Positions 28,652 to 38,172 of a stretch of 64,000 nucleotides of DNA are shown piece after piece. Below the pieces are notes generated by a model. That model saw only the letters and a list, made by a program, of their open reading frames with translations. It was not told the origin of the DNA and did not search any database. The DNA lies in contig NZ_FZPA01000001.1 in the NCBI RefSeq assembly GCF_900188185.1, forward strand, positions 682,001-746,000. The letters are read 5' to 3'. Every line of letters begins with the position of its first letter. The first letter of the stretch is position 1. A program made the position numbers and the translations under genes. This DNA comes from Sphingopyxis indica. GTDB taxonomy: Bacteria > Pseudomonadota > Alphaproteobacteria > Sphingomonadales > Sphingomonadaceae.

Positions 28652-29242
28652 TCAGAGGAGCAGCGCGAGCGATCCGACGAGCAGCGCTGCCATCGTCCAG
28701 TTGAACGCGCGCAGCCGCGCCGGGCTCGACAGCCAGCCGCGCAGCGCCGTTCCCATCACCGCCCAGGTGCTGCACGAGGGAAGGTTGATCACCCCGAAAA
28801 CGAGCGCGACGAGCGTCACGGCGGCAAGGTTGCGATCGGGCGCATAGAGCGCGATCGCGCTCAGCGCCATCGTCCAGGCCTTGGGATTGACCCATTGGAA
28901 CAGCATCGCCTGCACGAAGCTCATCGGCTTGCCGCGCGCGCCGCTGCCGGTGTCGGGCGCCGCGGCGTTCGCGATCTTCCACGCGAGCCACAGGAGATAG
29001 ACGACGCTCACCACTTTCAATATCGTCCCCAGCGCCGGGAAGAGGTCGAACAGCCCCATCAGCCCCACGCCGACCAGCACGATCATCAGCATGAAGCCGA
29101 GCCCGACGCCCAGCGCGTGCGGAACAGTGCGGCGCAGCCCGAAATTGGCGCCCGATGCCATCAGCATCATATTGTTCGGCCCCGGCGTGATCGACGAGAC
29201 GAAGGCGAAAGCCGAAAGGGCGAGAAGAGCGGTTTGATTCAT
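28652..29242 (-). CDS. LysE/RhtB family amino-acid exporter
   Basis: 196-aa inner-membrane protein with about six helices. The family N-terminus is visible as SSITPGPNNMMLMASGANFG, followed by QWVNPKAWTMALS. Members export amino acids or related metabolites. It is divergent from an Lrp/AsnC gene with a perfect inverted repeat between them, a classic regulator-exporter arrangement in which the amino acid likely induces export. Confidence 0.92.
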   Translation of the reverse strand: MNQTALLALSAFAFVSSITPGPNNMMLMASGANFGLRRTVPHALGVGLGFMLMIVLVGVGLMGLFDLFPALGTILKVVSVVYLLWLAWKIANAAAPDTGSGARGKPMSFVQAMLFQWVNPKAWTMALSAIALYAPDRNLAAVTLVALVFGVINLPSCSTWAVMGTALRGWLSSPARLRAFNWTMAALLVGSLALLL

Positions 29243-29274
29243 GCGGCGCAATATAATCAGGAAAGGCGCGCCGT

Positions 29275-29316
29275 GGATTGCAAAGATGTCTTCTAATCGG
29301 CTAGAATTTGCAATCC
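29275..29316. promoter_or_regulatory. Lrp-type operator between lysE-like and lrp-like genes
   Basis: GGATTGCAAA (29275-29284) and TTTGCAATCC (29307-29316) form a perfect 10-bp inverted repeat with a 22-bp spacer that itself holds TTCTA...TAGAA. The right arm touches the lrp ATG. The layout suits an Lrp dimer pair controlling both divergent genes. Confidence 0.7.
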
Positions 29317-29769
29317 ATGAGCAAGATGGACGCCATAGACCGCAAGATATTGCGCGAACTGACCCGCGACGGTCGCATATCCAATATCGAGCTCGCCGAC
29401 CGCGTCGGCCTGTCGCCCTCGGCCTGCCTGCGCCGGGTGCAGGAACTCGAACGCTGCGGGGCGATCAAAGGGTATCGCGCGGTGCTCGATCCCGCGAAGC
29501 TGGGGCTGACCTTCATCGCCTATGTCACCGTCGGCCTGTCGTCGCACACCAAGGCCTCGCAGGCAGGGTTCGAAGCGGCGATGGCCGAGGCGCCCGAGGT
29601 GCGCGAGTGCCACAACATCACCGGCACGATCGAATATCTGCTGCGCGTCGAAACGGAGAATCTGGCGACTTACAAGCATTTTCACACCGAAGTGCTCGGC
29701 GTGCTGCCGCAGGTCCATTCGATCACCACCTATGTGCTGATGGACTCGCCGAAGGACGAGCGGGCTTAG
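29317..29769 (+). CDS. Lrp/AsnC family transcriptional regulator
   Basis: 150 aa. N-terminal helix-turn-helix (MDAIDRKILRELTRDGRISN, then ELADRVGLSPSACLRRVQ) and a C-terminal ligand-sensing RAM domain from about residue 65. It likely senses an amino acid and controls the divergent LysE-type exporter through the adjoining inverted repeat; its ATG abuts the operator, which suggests autoregulation. Confidence 0.92.
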   Translation: MSKMDAIDRKILRELTRDGRISNIELADRVGLSPSACLRRVQELERCGAIKGYRAVLDPAKLGLTFIAYVTVGLSSHTKASQAGFEAAMAEAPEVRECHNITGTIEYLLRVETENLATYKHFHTEVLGVLPQVHSITTYVLMDSPKDERA

Positions 29770-29777
29770 ATAGCAAA

Positions 29778-29965
29778 CCCCTCCTCTTCAGAGGAGGGGC
29801 AGCGAGACTTACGCGCTTTGCGCGTTAGTCGCAGCGGGGTGGTGCCTGATCTCTTGCGCGCTGTCGCGTGCCACCACCGGCGTCGGGTGAACAGTCCCCC
29901 GGACTGTTCAGGTCGGTCCGGGGGACCGACCGACCCGACACCCCCCCTCCTCTGAAGAGGAGGGG
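29778..29965 (+). repeat. Composite palindromic element, copy 2
   Basis: Identical 22-nt palindromes (CCCCTCCTCT/AGAGGAGGGG) bound it at 29778-29799 and 29944-29965. Inside are hairpins at 29811-29825 (ACGCGC-TTT-GCGCGT), 29888-29910 and 29911-29931. The core CAGCGAGACTT...TAGTCGCAGCGGGGTGG is shared with 3050-3172. Confidence 0.8.
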
Positions 29966-30009
29966 CTTTACGGCTTGAACCGCCGCCCCGCCGACCGCAT
30001 ATCGGTTGC

Positions 30010-30996
30010 ATGCCGAAACTTTCCTTCCTCGACCTCGTGCCCGTCACCGACACCGGCACGATCGCCCGGTCGCTCGCCAACGCCGCGGATCTCGCTCGCC
30101 ATGCCGAGGCGCTCGGCTACCATCGCTATTGGGTCGCCGAGCATCACGGCATGGCGGGTATTGCAAGTGCGGCGACCGCGGTGGTGCTCGCGCATATTGG
30201 CCACGCCACCGCGACGATGCGCATCGGCGCGGGCGGGATCATGCTGCCCAACCACGCGCCGATGGTGATCGCCGAGCAATTTGGAACGCTCGAGGCGTTG
30301 TTTCCGGGGCGTGTCGATCTGGGGCTCGGCCGTGCGCCCGGATCGGACCAGCGCGTCGCGCACGCGCTGCGTCGCACGCTCGCGAGCGACGAGCGGCAAT
30401 TCCCGCAGGATGTGGTAGAATTGCAGGCGTTTCTCGCCGGCGACGAACGCCTCGGCATCCGCGCGGTGCCGGGCGAGGGGAGCAGGGTGCCGCTGTGGAT
30501 CCTGGGGTCGAGTCTGTTCGGTGCGCAGCTCGCCGCGGCGCTCGGGCTGCCCTATGCCTTTGCCAGCCATTTCGCGCCCGACGCGCTCGACGAGGCGCTC
30601 GACGTCTATCGCCGCCAGTTCAAACCGTCGGAGCAGCTTTCCGAACCCTATGCCGCCGCGGCGTTCAACGTCTTCGCCGCCGACACGCGCGAGGAGGCCG
30701 AACTGCTCGCCAGTTCGCAGCAGCAGGCCTTCGTTGCGCTGCGCACCGGCAATCCGGGGCGGATGAAGCCGCCGCTCGCGGGCTATAAGGACAGCCTGCC
30801 GCCGAACGCGCGGGCCATTCTCGACCATGTGCTGCAATGTTCGGCGACCGGAACCGTCGACGATGTCGCGGCGGGGCTGAAGGCCTTCGTCGAGCGGACC
30901 GGCGTCGACGAGGTGATTGTGGCCTCTTCCATGTACGATCACGCCGCGCGCAAACATTCGCTGGCGCTGGCGATGGAGGCGGCGAAAGCGCTGTGA
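30010..30996 (+). CDS. LLM class flavin-dependent oxidoreductase
   Basis: 328-aa luciferase-like TIM barrel. It begins [13 protein letters not shown] and carries [26 protein letters not shown] and [16 protein letters not shown], the pattern of the MsnO8-like branch. It probably uses reduced FMN and oxygen; the substrate is unknown. No associated flavin reductase is adjacent. It begins 45 nt after a composite repeat. Confidence 0.9.
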   Translation: MPKLSFLDLVPVTDTGTIARSLANAADLARHAEALGYHRYWVAEHHGMAGIASAATAVVLAHIGHATATMRIGAGGIMLPNHAPMVIAEQFGTLEALFPGRVDLGLGRAPGSDQRVAHALRRTLASDERQFPQDVVELQAFLAGDERLGIRAVPGEGSRVPLWILGSSLFGAQLAAALGLPYAFASHFAPDALDEALDVYRRQFKPSEQLSEPYAAAAFNVFAADTREEAELLASSQQQAFVALRTGNPGRMKPPLAGYKDSLPPNARAILDHVLQCSATGTVDDVAAGLKAFVERTGVDEVIVASSMYDHAARKHSLALAMEAAKAL

Positions 30997-31049
30997 CGAC
31001 CGATGCGATGCCCCCGGTTTCATCATATTCGGTGGTTCCGAGCCCCGTG

Positions 31050-31079
31050 TTGACGCGGCTCCGGCTGCGGCAGTATAGG
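31050..31079 (+). promoter_or_regulatory. Likely promoter of argD
   Basis: TTGACG (31050-31055) and TATAGG (31074-31079) are spaced 18 nt, close to the sigma-70 consensus. Transcription would start near 31085, about 65 nt before argD. Confidence 0.55.
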
Positions 31080-31094
31080 AGCGGCCCGACCGAG

Positions 31095-31120
31095 GGCGGC
31101 CCGCATGGGGTCGCCTTTTT
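31095..31120 (+). terminator. Hairpin plus T-tract in the argD leader
   Basis: GGCGGCCC (31095-31102), loop GCAT, then GGGGTCGCC (31107-31115) and TTTTT (31116-31120). It has the form of an intrinsic terminator but lies between the argD promoter and its start codon, so it could be an attenuator as well as a stop for upstream transcripts. Confidence 0.5.
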
Positions 31121-31149
31121 GCTTTGTCTGCTCACGAAAGGTGCAAGCC

Positions 31150-32336
31150 ATGTCGATCACGCCGCTGATGCCCGTTTATCCCCGGTGCGCGGTGCGTCCG
31201 GTCCGCGGCGAGGGGGCCTATCTGATCGGCGAGCGCGGCGAGCGTTATCTGGACTTTGCAAGCGGCATCGCGGTCAATCTGCTCGGCCACGGCCATCCGC
31301 ATCTGACGCAGGCGATTCAGGAGCAGGCGGCGACGCTGATGCATGTGTCGAACCTCTACGGCAGTCCGCAGGGCGAGGCCTTTGCCGCACGGCTCGTCGA
31401 GCATACGTTCGCCGATACCGTCTTCTTCACCAATTCGGGCGCCGAGGCGGTCGAGTGCGCGATCAAGACCGCGCGCGCCTATCATTCGAGCGCGGGCAAT
31501 GCCGAAAAGCATGTTCTGATCACCTTCAACAATGCGTTCCATGGGCGCACGCTCGGCACGATCTCTGCGACCAATCAGGAAAAGCTGCGCAAGGGGTTCG
31601 AGCCGCTGCTGCCGGGCTTTGCCTATGCGCCGTTCGACGACCTCAACGCGGCGCTCGACCTCGTCGACGACAATACCGCCGGTTTCCTCGTCGAGCCGAT
31701 CCAGGGCGAGGGCGGCATCCGCCCGGCCTCGCAGCCCTTCCTTCAGGCGCTGCGCGACATCTGCAACGAACGCGACCTGATGCTGATCTTCGACGAGGTC
31801 CAGTGCGGCGTCGCGCGCACCGGCACCCTCTATGCCTATGAACAATATGGCATCGCGCCCGACATCATGGCGAGTGCGAAGGGCATCGGCGGCGGCTTCC
31901 CGCTCGGCGCGTGCCTCGCGACCGAAAAGGCGGCGCGCGGCATGGTGATCGGCACCCATGGCTCGACCTATGGCGGCAACCCGCTCGCGATGGCGGCGGG
32001 GCAGGCGGTGTTCGACGTGATCCTCGAGGACGGGTTTCTCGACCAGGTCAAGGCGACCGGCGAGCGGCTGCGCGGGGCGCTCGAGCAGCTGATCCCCAAC
32101 CATGACGGGCTGTTCGACAGCGTGCGCGGCATGGGATTGATGCTCGGGATCAAGATGACGTCGGAAAGCCGCCCCTTCGTCGCGCATCTGCGCGACAATC
32201 ACGGGCTGCTGACCGTCGCGGCGGGCGACAATGTCGTGCGCATCCTGCCGCCGCTCAACATCGAGCAAAGCCATATCGACGAGTGCATCGAGAAATTGTC
32301 GGCGGGCGCGGCGAGCTATACGCCGCCGGAAAGCTG

Positions 32337-32337
<1 letters not shown>
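31150..32337 (+). CDS. argD: Acetylornithine/succinylornithine aminotransferase
   Basis: 395-aa class III PLP aminotransferase of arginine (and possibly lysine) synthesis. The PLP lysine is Lys244 in [26 protein letters not shown] holds the Asp that contacts the pyridine ring, and [12 protein letters not shown] binds the phosphate. The ATG at 31150 is preferred over an in-frame ATG at 31105 that overlaps the leader hairpin. The stop overlaps argF in TGATG. Confidence 0.96.
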
Positions 32338-33256
<919 letters not shown>

Positions 33257-33260
<4 letters not shown>

Positions 33261-34171
33261 GCGAAACGACCGAAACCTGGTTCGACCAACCGCTTGCCTT
33301 CACGATAAGCGACCGCCATGTTCGCGGGCGGTTGGTGCGGCTTTGCCCGGTGCTCAACACGATCATGACGGCGCACAGCTACCCGCCCGCCGCCGAAAAG
33401 CTGCTCGCCGAAGCGCTGGTGCTGACCGTCCTGCTCGGCTCGACGCTCAAGGATGCGGGAAGCCAGCTGACCTTGCAGGCGCAGACCGGCGGCGGTCCGG
33501 TCGAATTGCTCGTCTGCGACTATAAGGACGGCGAACTGCGCGGCTATCTGAAGTTCGACGCCGAACGGCTGGCCGAGGTCGGCAGCGATCCGACGCTGTT
33601 CGCGCTCTTCGGCGAAGGCTTTCTGGCGATCACCTTCGACCAGGCCGCGACCGGCGAGCGTTATCAGGGGATCGTGCCGCTCGAAGGAACGTCGATCGGC
33701 GATGCCGCCGAACATTATTTCGAACAGTCCGAACAAATCCCCAGCCTGATCAAGCTGTCGTCGCGCCACGATGCCGAGGCGGGATGCGTCGCCGGCGGAC
33801 TGCTGCTCCAGCATCTGCCCGAGGGCGAGGTCGGCCGAGACCGTCTCCATGTCCGGCACGACCATCCCGAGTGGGAACATGCGCGGACGATCGCCGAAAC
33901 GCTGAAGGGCGACGAACTCACCGACCCCGCGACCTCGCTCGAAACGCTCGCCTGGCGCCTGTTTCACGAGGAAGAGGTGCGCATCGAGCCCGGTGCCGCC
34001 ATATCGCGCGGTTGCCGGTGCAGCACCGGCTATTTCGCCGGCGTGCTCGCCAAATTTCCCGAAGCCGAGCGGCGCGACATGGCCGACGAGGCGGGGGTGA
34101 TCCGGATCGACTGTGCCTTCTGTTCGCGCATCTTCCCGGTTCCGCTCGACGAGATTTCGGCCGCCTCCTGA
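33257..34171 (+). CDS. hslO: Hsp33 redox-regulated chaperone
   Basis: 304-aa holdase activated by oxidation. The C-terminal zinc switch is visible as GCRCSTG (CxC) and, about 30 residues later, CAFCS (CxxC). The GTG start at 33257 overlaps the argF stop. The argD-argF-hslO order places a chaperone in an arginine operon, as in several relatives. Confidence 0.95.
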
Positions 34172-34307
34172 CCCGCCGGCCCCGGCCGCGCATCGACGAA
34201 GCGAGGCATATCGTCGCCAAGCGGTTGAAATGTCACGAGGGCGTTGTTATCTCGGCCGCCGTGCAGGGGTCGCATTCTTGCCGAATGGCGTCGTTGGACA
34301 GGTGGAT

Positions 34308-34721
34308 ATGGCGATCGTCTCTCCCAAATCGCGTTACATTTTCGCCCTCGGAGCGCTGATCGGCGCCGGCTCGGTCGCGGCACCGGCGCAGGCGCCGTCG
34401 CTTGCGATGCTCGACCGGCTCGAAAAGGGCCGGTGGGAATTGACCGAGCGCGGTCAGCAAAAGCCGCTCCAGACGATGTGCCTGGGTGATGCGCGCAAGA
34501 TGATCCAGATCCATCATCCGCGCGGCGAATGCTCGCGCTATGTGATCGAGGACCGTCCGGACTCGGTGACCGTTCACTATACCTGCCCCGGCGCTGGGCA
34601 CGGCCGCACGACCATCCGTGCCGAAACCAACCGCCTCGTGCAGATCGACACGCAAGGGATCGCAGGCGGCAAGCCCTTCTCGCAGGCGATCGAGGCGCGC
34701 CGCGTCGGCCCCTGCGGCTGA
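34308..34721 (+). CDS. DUF3617-like secreted protein
   Basis: 137 aa with a signal peptide (about 1-29, ending APAQA). The remainder, starting LDRLEKGRWELTERG and ending with RRVGPC, fits the DUF3617 pattern of small exported proteins; two or three Cys (MCLGD, GECSRY, YTCPG) may form disulfides. AGGTGG lies just upstream of the ATG. Function unknown. Confidence 0.72.
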   Translation: MAIVSPKSRYIFALGALIGAGSVAAPAQAPSLAMLDRLEKGRWELTERGQQKPLQTMCLGDARKMIQIHHPRGECSRYVIEDRPDSVTVHYTCPGAGHGRTTIRAETNRLVQIDTQGIAGGKPFSQAIEARRVGPCG

Positions 34722-34743
34722 CGGCTCAAACGGTAACGCCGAA

Positions 34744-34751
34744 TTAACCAT
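34744..34751 (+). promoter_or_regulatory. CtrA-type half-site upstream of queC
   Basis: TTAACCAT, the same 8-mer as in the ccrM leader, lies 160 bp before queC. A single half-site is weak evidence for regulation. Confidence 0.25.
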
Positions 34752-34912
34752 TCATGCTGCATAAGGGCGGCACGACGCACCGATGTGTGTTCTTCTCCCT
34801 AACGGCATTATGCCAAACTGGGTCGTATGGCACTTTGCCCTGCGACCCATTTCTTTGTTGCGCCGCAGCACACGCCCTTGCACGCGCCGCCGCCGGGGCG
34901 TATCGGGCGCCT

Positions 34913-35608
34913 ATGCAGATGATGCACGGAAAGACGATGATCGTCCTGCTTTCGGGCGGGCTCGACTCGATGGTATGCGCCGGTCTGGCGCGCGAAGCGG
35001 GCGCGCGGATCGTCGCGCTGACGGTCGATTACAACCAGCGCCACCGCGTCGAGCTCGAATCCGCGGCGCGGATCGCCGCCGCGGTCGGCGCCGCCGAGCA
35101 TATCGTCCTGCCGCTCGATTTGCGGCGCTTCGGCGGTTCGGCGCTGACCGACGATATCGCGGTGCCCAAGGAAGGGGTGTCGCAAGACGATATTCCGGTC
35201 ACCTACGTTCCCGCGCGCAACCTGATTTTTCTGTCGCTGACGCTGGGCCTTGCCGAAGCACGGCTTGCGCAGGACATCGCGATCGGGGTCAATGCGCTCG
35301 ACTATTCGGGCTATCCCGACTGCCGCCCCGAATTCATCGCCGGGTTCGAGGCGCTGGCGCGGCTCGCGACGCGCGACGGCGACAAGGGCGTCGATTTCAA
35401 GATCCACGCCCCGCTTCAGCACATGACCAAGGCCGACATCGCGGCAGAGGCGGCGCGGCTCGGCATGGACGCCGGGATGAGCTGGTCGTGCTACGACCCG
35501 ACGCCGGAGGGACTGCACTGCGGCCAGTGCGACAGCTGCCGCCTGCGCCACAAGGGCTTCGTCGACGCCGGGCTCGCCGATCCGACGCGCTACGCCGTCG
35601 CGGTCTGA
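34913..35608 (+). CDS. queC: 7-cyano-7-deazaguanine synthase
   Basis: Converts 7-carboxy-7-deazaguanine to preQ0 with ATP and ammonia, toward queuosine in tRNA. 231 aa. The PP-loop is LLSGGLDS near the N-terminus, and four zinc cysteines lie in CYDPTPEGLHCGQCDSC near the C-terminus. ATGs at 34913, 34922 and 34937 all precede the PP-loop; 34913 is used. A 53-codon upstream in-frame extension to 34754 has no family support and was rejected. Confidence 0.95.
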   Translation: MQMMHGKTMIVLLSGGLDSMVCAGLAREAGARIVALTVDYNQRHRVELESAARIAAAVGAAEHIVLPLDLRRFGGSALTDDIAVPKEGVSQDDIPVTYVPARNLIFLSLTLGLAEARLAQDIAIGVNALDYSGYPDCRPEFIAGFEALARLATRDGDKGVDFKIHAPLQHMTKADIAAEAARLGMDAGMSWSCYDPTPEGLHCGQCDSCRLRHKGFVDAGLADPTRYAVAV

Positions 35609-35612
35609 TCCG

Positions 35613-36245
35613 ATGACCTATGCGGTCAAGGAAATCTTCCTCACCCTGCAGGGCGAGGGTGTGCAGGCGGGGCGCCGCGCGGTCTTCTGCCGCTTCGCCG
35701 GCTGCAATCTGTGGACCGGACGCGAGCAGGATCGCGCCAAGGCGATCTGCCAATTCTGCGACACCGATTTCGTCGGCACCGACGGAACGCTCGGCGGCAA
35801 ATATGCCGATGCGGCGGCGCTGGTGCGCATCATCGCCGAATGTTGGGGCGCGGGCGGGGACGACCGCTTCGTCGTGCTGACCGGCGGCGAACCGATGCTG
35901 CAGGTCGATGATGCGCTGATCGACGCGCTCCACGCGGCGGGCTTTACGATCGCGATCGAAAGCAACGGCACGCAGGCGGTGCCGCGCAGCATCGACTGGA
36001 TCTGCATCAGTCCCAAGGCTGGAAGCGACCTCGTTCAGACGAGCGGCGACGAGCTGAAGCTCGTCTGGCCGCAGCCGGGCAGCGACGTCGACCGGCTCGC
36101 GGCGCTCGACTTCCGCCACCGGCTGATCCAGCCGCTCGACGACCCGAACGCCGCGGCGAACGTCCGCGCGTGCATCGACCTTGTGATGGCCGATCCGCGC
36201 TGGCGCCTGTCGCTCCAGGCGCACAAGGCGCTCGGGCTGCGCTGA
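35613..36245 (+). CDS. queE: 7-carboxy-7-deazaguanine synthase
   Basis: 210-aa radical SAM enzyme that contracts the pterin ring to 7-carboxy-7-deazaguanine. The cluster cysteines are Cys31, Cys46 and Cys49, a CX14CX2C spacing as known for the Burkholderia-type QueE rather than the usual CX3CX2C. It also has LTGGEPMLQ. It begins 4 nt after queC. The queD step enzyme is not in the window. Confidence 0.95.
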   Translation: MTYAVKEIFLTLQGEGVQAGRRAVFCRFAGCNLWTGREQDRAKAICQFCDTDFVGTDGTLGGKYADAAALVRIIAECWGAGGDDRFVVLTGGEPMLQVDDALIDALHAAGFTIAIESNGTQAVPRSIDWICISPKAGSDLVQTSGDELKLVWPQPGSDVDRLAALDFRHRLIQPLDDPNAAANVRACIDLVMADPRWRLSLQAHKALGLR

Positions 36246-36248
36246 GGG

Positions 36249-36593
36249 TCAGTCGGCGCCGGTTTTGCTTGCCGCGTCGGGCGTGACCGACTGCTTGACC
36301 TTGGGGGGCGGGACGGTGTCGGGATCGGCCTTTTCCTCGCTCTCTTCGGTGGCCGCCGCCGCCTCGTCGTCGGCCTTCTTCCCGGCGGGCTTCGCCGTGT
36401 CGCCCGCGGGCACGCTGTCGTCGACCGCGGTGCCGTCGATATTCGTATCGTCGAGCACGATCATCGAATCGCTGATCGTGCCGGGCTCAACCTCGACCGC
36501 GTCGAGCTTGGTCGTCGTCTTGTTCGTCGAATCGCTCCCGCCGCAGGCGGCGAGCGTCAATAGGAGCGCGGCGGGCAGGGTGAGGCGGGTCAT
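36249..36593 (-). CDS. Small acidic lipoprotein
   Basis: 114 aa. Signal peptide with lipobox LAAC (Cys17), then a low-complexity, strongly acidic chain rich in Asp, Glu, Thr, Ala and Pro. No fold or family is recognised, and the mature part is probably disordered. It starts 9 nt after lipB on the same strand. Confidence 0.65.
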   Translation of the reverse strand: MTRLTLPAALLLTLAACGGSDSTNKTTTKLDAVEVEPGTISDSMIVLDDTNIDGTAVDDSVPAGDTAKPAGKKADDEAAAATEESEEKADPDTVPPPKVKQSVTPDAASKTGAD

Positions 36594-36602
36594 GGGCCTG
36601 TC

Positions 36603-37256
36603 CTAATCGCTCGGCGAAAGCTTGTCGAGAAAGGCGGGCAGGCTTGCGTGCAGCGCCGCGTCCACCGCCGCGAAATCGGCGTCGATGCCGAGCGCGGCGA
36701 GGCTCGTCACCGGAAATTCGGCGATCCCGCACGGCACGATGCCGCCGAAATGCGAGAGGTCGGGAGCGACGTTGAGCGAGAAGCCGTGCAGCGTCACCCA
36801 GCGCCGCACGCGCACGCCGATCGCCCCGATCTTCGCCTCGCGCCCTTGCGGATCGTCGGTCCAGATCCCGATCCGCCCCTCGGCGCGGCGCGCGGCGACC
36901 CCGAAGCTGCCCAGCGTGTCGATCACCCAGCCTTCGAGCGCCGAAACGAAGCCGCGCACGTCGCGCCCGCGCTGCGCAAGGTCGAGCTGGACATAGCCGA
37001 CGCGCTGGCCGGGGCCGTGATAAGTGTAGCGCCCGCCGCGCCCCGCATCATAGACCGGAAAGCGCGGATCGAGCAGTTCGGCGGGGTCGGCGCTCGTTCC
37101 CGCGGTGTAGAGCGGCGGGTGCTCGAGCAGCCAGATGCGTTCGCGCGCTTCGCCGGCATGGATCGCGGCGGCGCGGGCCTCCATGTCCGCAAGCGCCCCC
37201 TCATAGCCGGTGAGGCCGGGCGACACGATCCATTCGGGCAGGGCGGGGCGGGTCAT
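36603..37256 (-). CDS. lipB: Lipoyl(octanoyl) transferase
   Basis: Moves octanoyl groups from ACP to lipoyl domains of dehydrogenase complexes. 217 aa. The catalytic pair is Lys142 ([10 protein letters not shown]) and Cys176 (GGIVPCGI); [13 protein letters not shown] (76-88) is the family signature. The ATG at 37256 gives the standard length. Confidence 0.96.
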   Translation of the reverse strand: MTRPALPEWIVSPGLTGYEGALADMEARAAAIHAGEARERIWLLEHPPLYTAGTSADPAELLDPRFPVYDAGRGGRYTYHGPGQRVGYVQLDLAQRGRDVRGFVSALEGWVIDTLGSFGVAARRAEGRIGIWTDDPQGREAKIGAIGVRVRRWVTLHGFSLNVAPDLSHFGGIVPCGIAEFPVTSLAALGIDADFAAVDAALHASLPAFLDKLSPSD

Positions 37257-37386
37257 CGCGCGCCTCTGCACCCGCGCGCGCGCCGAAGCAAGAGACGTGC
37301 AGCTCAGGGCGCCGGTCGGGACAAGGGCTGGACAGCCGCGGCGAAGAGCGCCACTCTGCGTGCGACCATTAAATCACGGAGAGATG

Positions 37387-38133
37387 ATGCGGAAATTCGA
37401 CATGGCTGCGGCATGGGACGATGCGCGGCAACTGATGCGATCCTATACGGCGCTCACCGTCGCGATTGCCGCGGTTTTCCTGTTCCTGCCCGCGCTTGCC
37501 TTCGCGTGGCTCGGCCCTGCGCCCGTTGCGCCGACCGAAGGCATGGGGATCGACCAGATAGTGCGGATCTATGAACAGAATATGGTGCAGAGTCTGGTCC
37601 CGCGCATCGGTGTCGCGCTCGCCGCGCTGATCGGCACCGCGGCGATACTGCGACTGTGGCTCGCGCGCGGCGGGGTGAGCGTTGGCGAATCGCTCGCTTT
37701 TGCGCTGGCGCTGTTTCCGACGCTGATCGCGATCGAATTGCTCACCAGCCTCGCGTTCGCGCTCGGCCTGTTGCTGCTCATCGTTCCGGGCCTCTATCTC
37801 GTCGGCCGCCTCGCGGTGACTGTTCCGGCGGCGATTGATCGCGGCATCCGAAATCCGATCGACGCCATCCGCACCAGCTGGCGGCTGACCGACGACAATG
37901 GCTGGAGCATATTCTTCTTTCTCTTGCTGGTCACGCTGGTGATCGGGATCATCAGCGTCATCGCGGGGGTGGTGACGATGTCGCTGTTCGGCGCCGAAAC
38001 GGGCGCCGGGAAGATCGTTTCCGGATTGGTCGGGGCCGCGTTCATCGCCGCGGGCAGCTTCGTCTCGCTCGCCGTTTCGGCCGCCATCTATCGGCAACTT
38101 GCGGCGGAGGGCACCGCAGGCGTTTTCGAATAG
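37387..38133 (+). CDS. Multi-helix membrane protein (first of a related pair)
   Basis: 248 aa with about six hydrophobic segments. The motif ATSW/RTSWRLTDDNGWSIFFF in the second half, together with FxLxxxGLLLLIVPGLYL, recalls glycerophosphodiester-phosphodiesterase-type membrane domains and YciC-like proteins. GGAG at 37378-37381 favours ATG 37387 over 37384. The next gene has the same topology and an equivalent GTSWRMTAASQWKI segment. Function unknown. Confidence 0.75.
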   Translation: MRKFDMAAAWDDARQLMRSYTALTVAIAAVFLFLPALAFAWLGPAPVAPTEGMGIDQIVRIYEQNMVQSLVPRIGVALAALIGTAAILRLWLARGGVSVGESLAFALALFPTLIAIELLTSLAFALGLLLLIVPGLYLVGRLAVTVPAAIDRGIRNPIDAIRTSWRLTDDNGWSIFFFLLLVTLVIGIISVIAGVVTMSLFGAETGAGKIVSGLVGAAFIAAGSFVSLAVSAAIYRQLAAEGTAGVFE

Positions 38134-38172
38134 GCCGCCAAGGCCATCATGGAATTTGCAGGGGAGAAAACC

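Noticed and set aside
27488..29296. 602-codon open frame on the plus strand
   Set aside because: Antisense to the aldo/keto reductase and LysE genes; GC-rich codons make the opposite strand open. It has His/Arg-rich, low-information sequence and no family match.
31105..31149. Short leader peptide or longer argD start
   Set aside because: The frame is continuous with argD, overlaps the hairpin T-tract and adds 15 residues not expected in the family.
34754..34912. N-terminal extension of queC
   Set aside because: In frame but with Cys/Ala-rich sequence unlike any QueC; the PP-loop normally lies within about 20 residues of the start.
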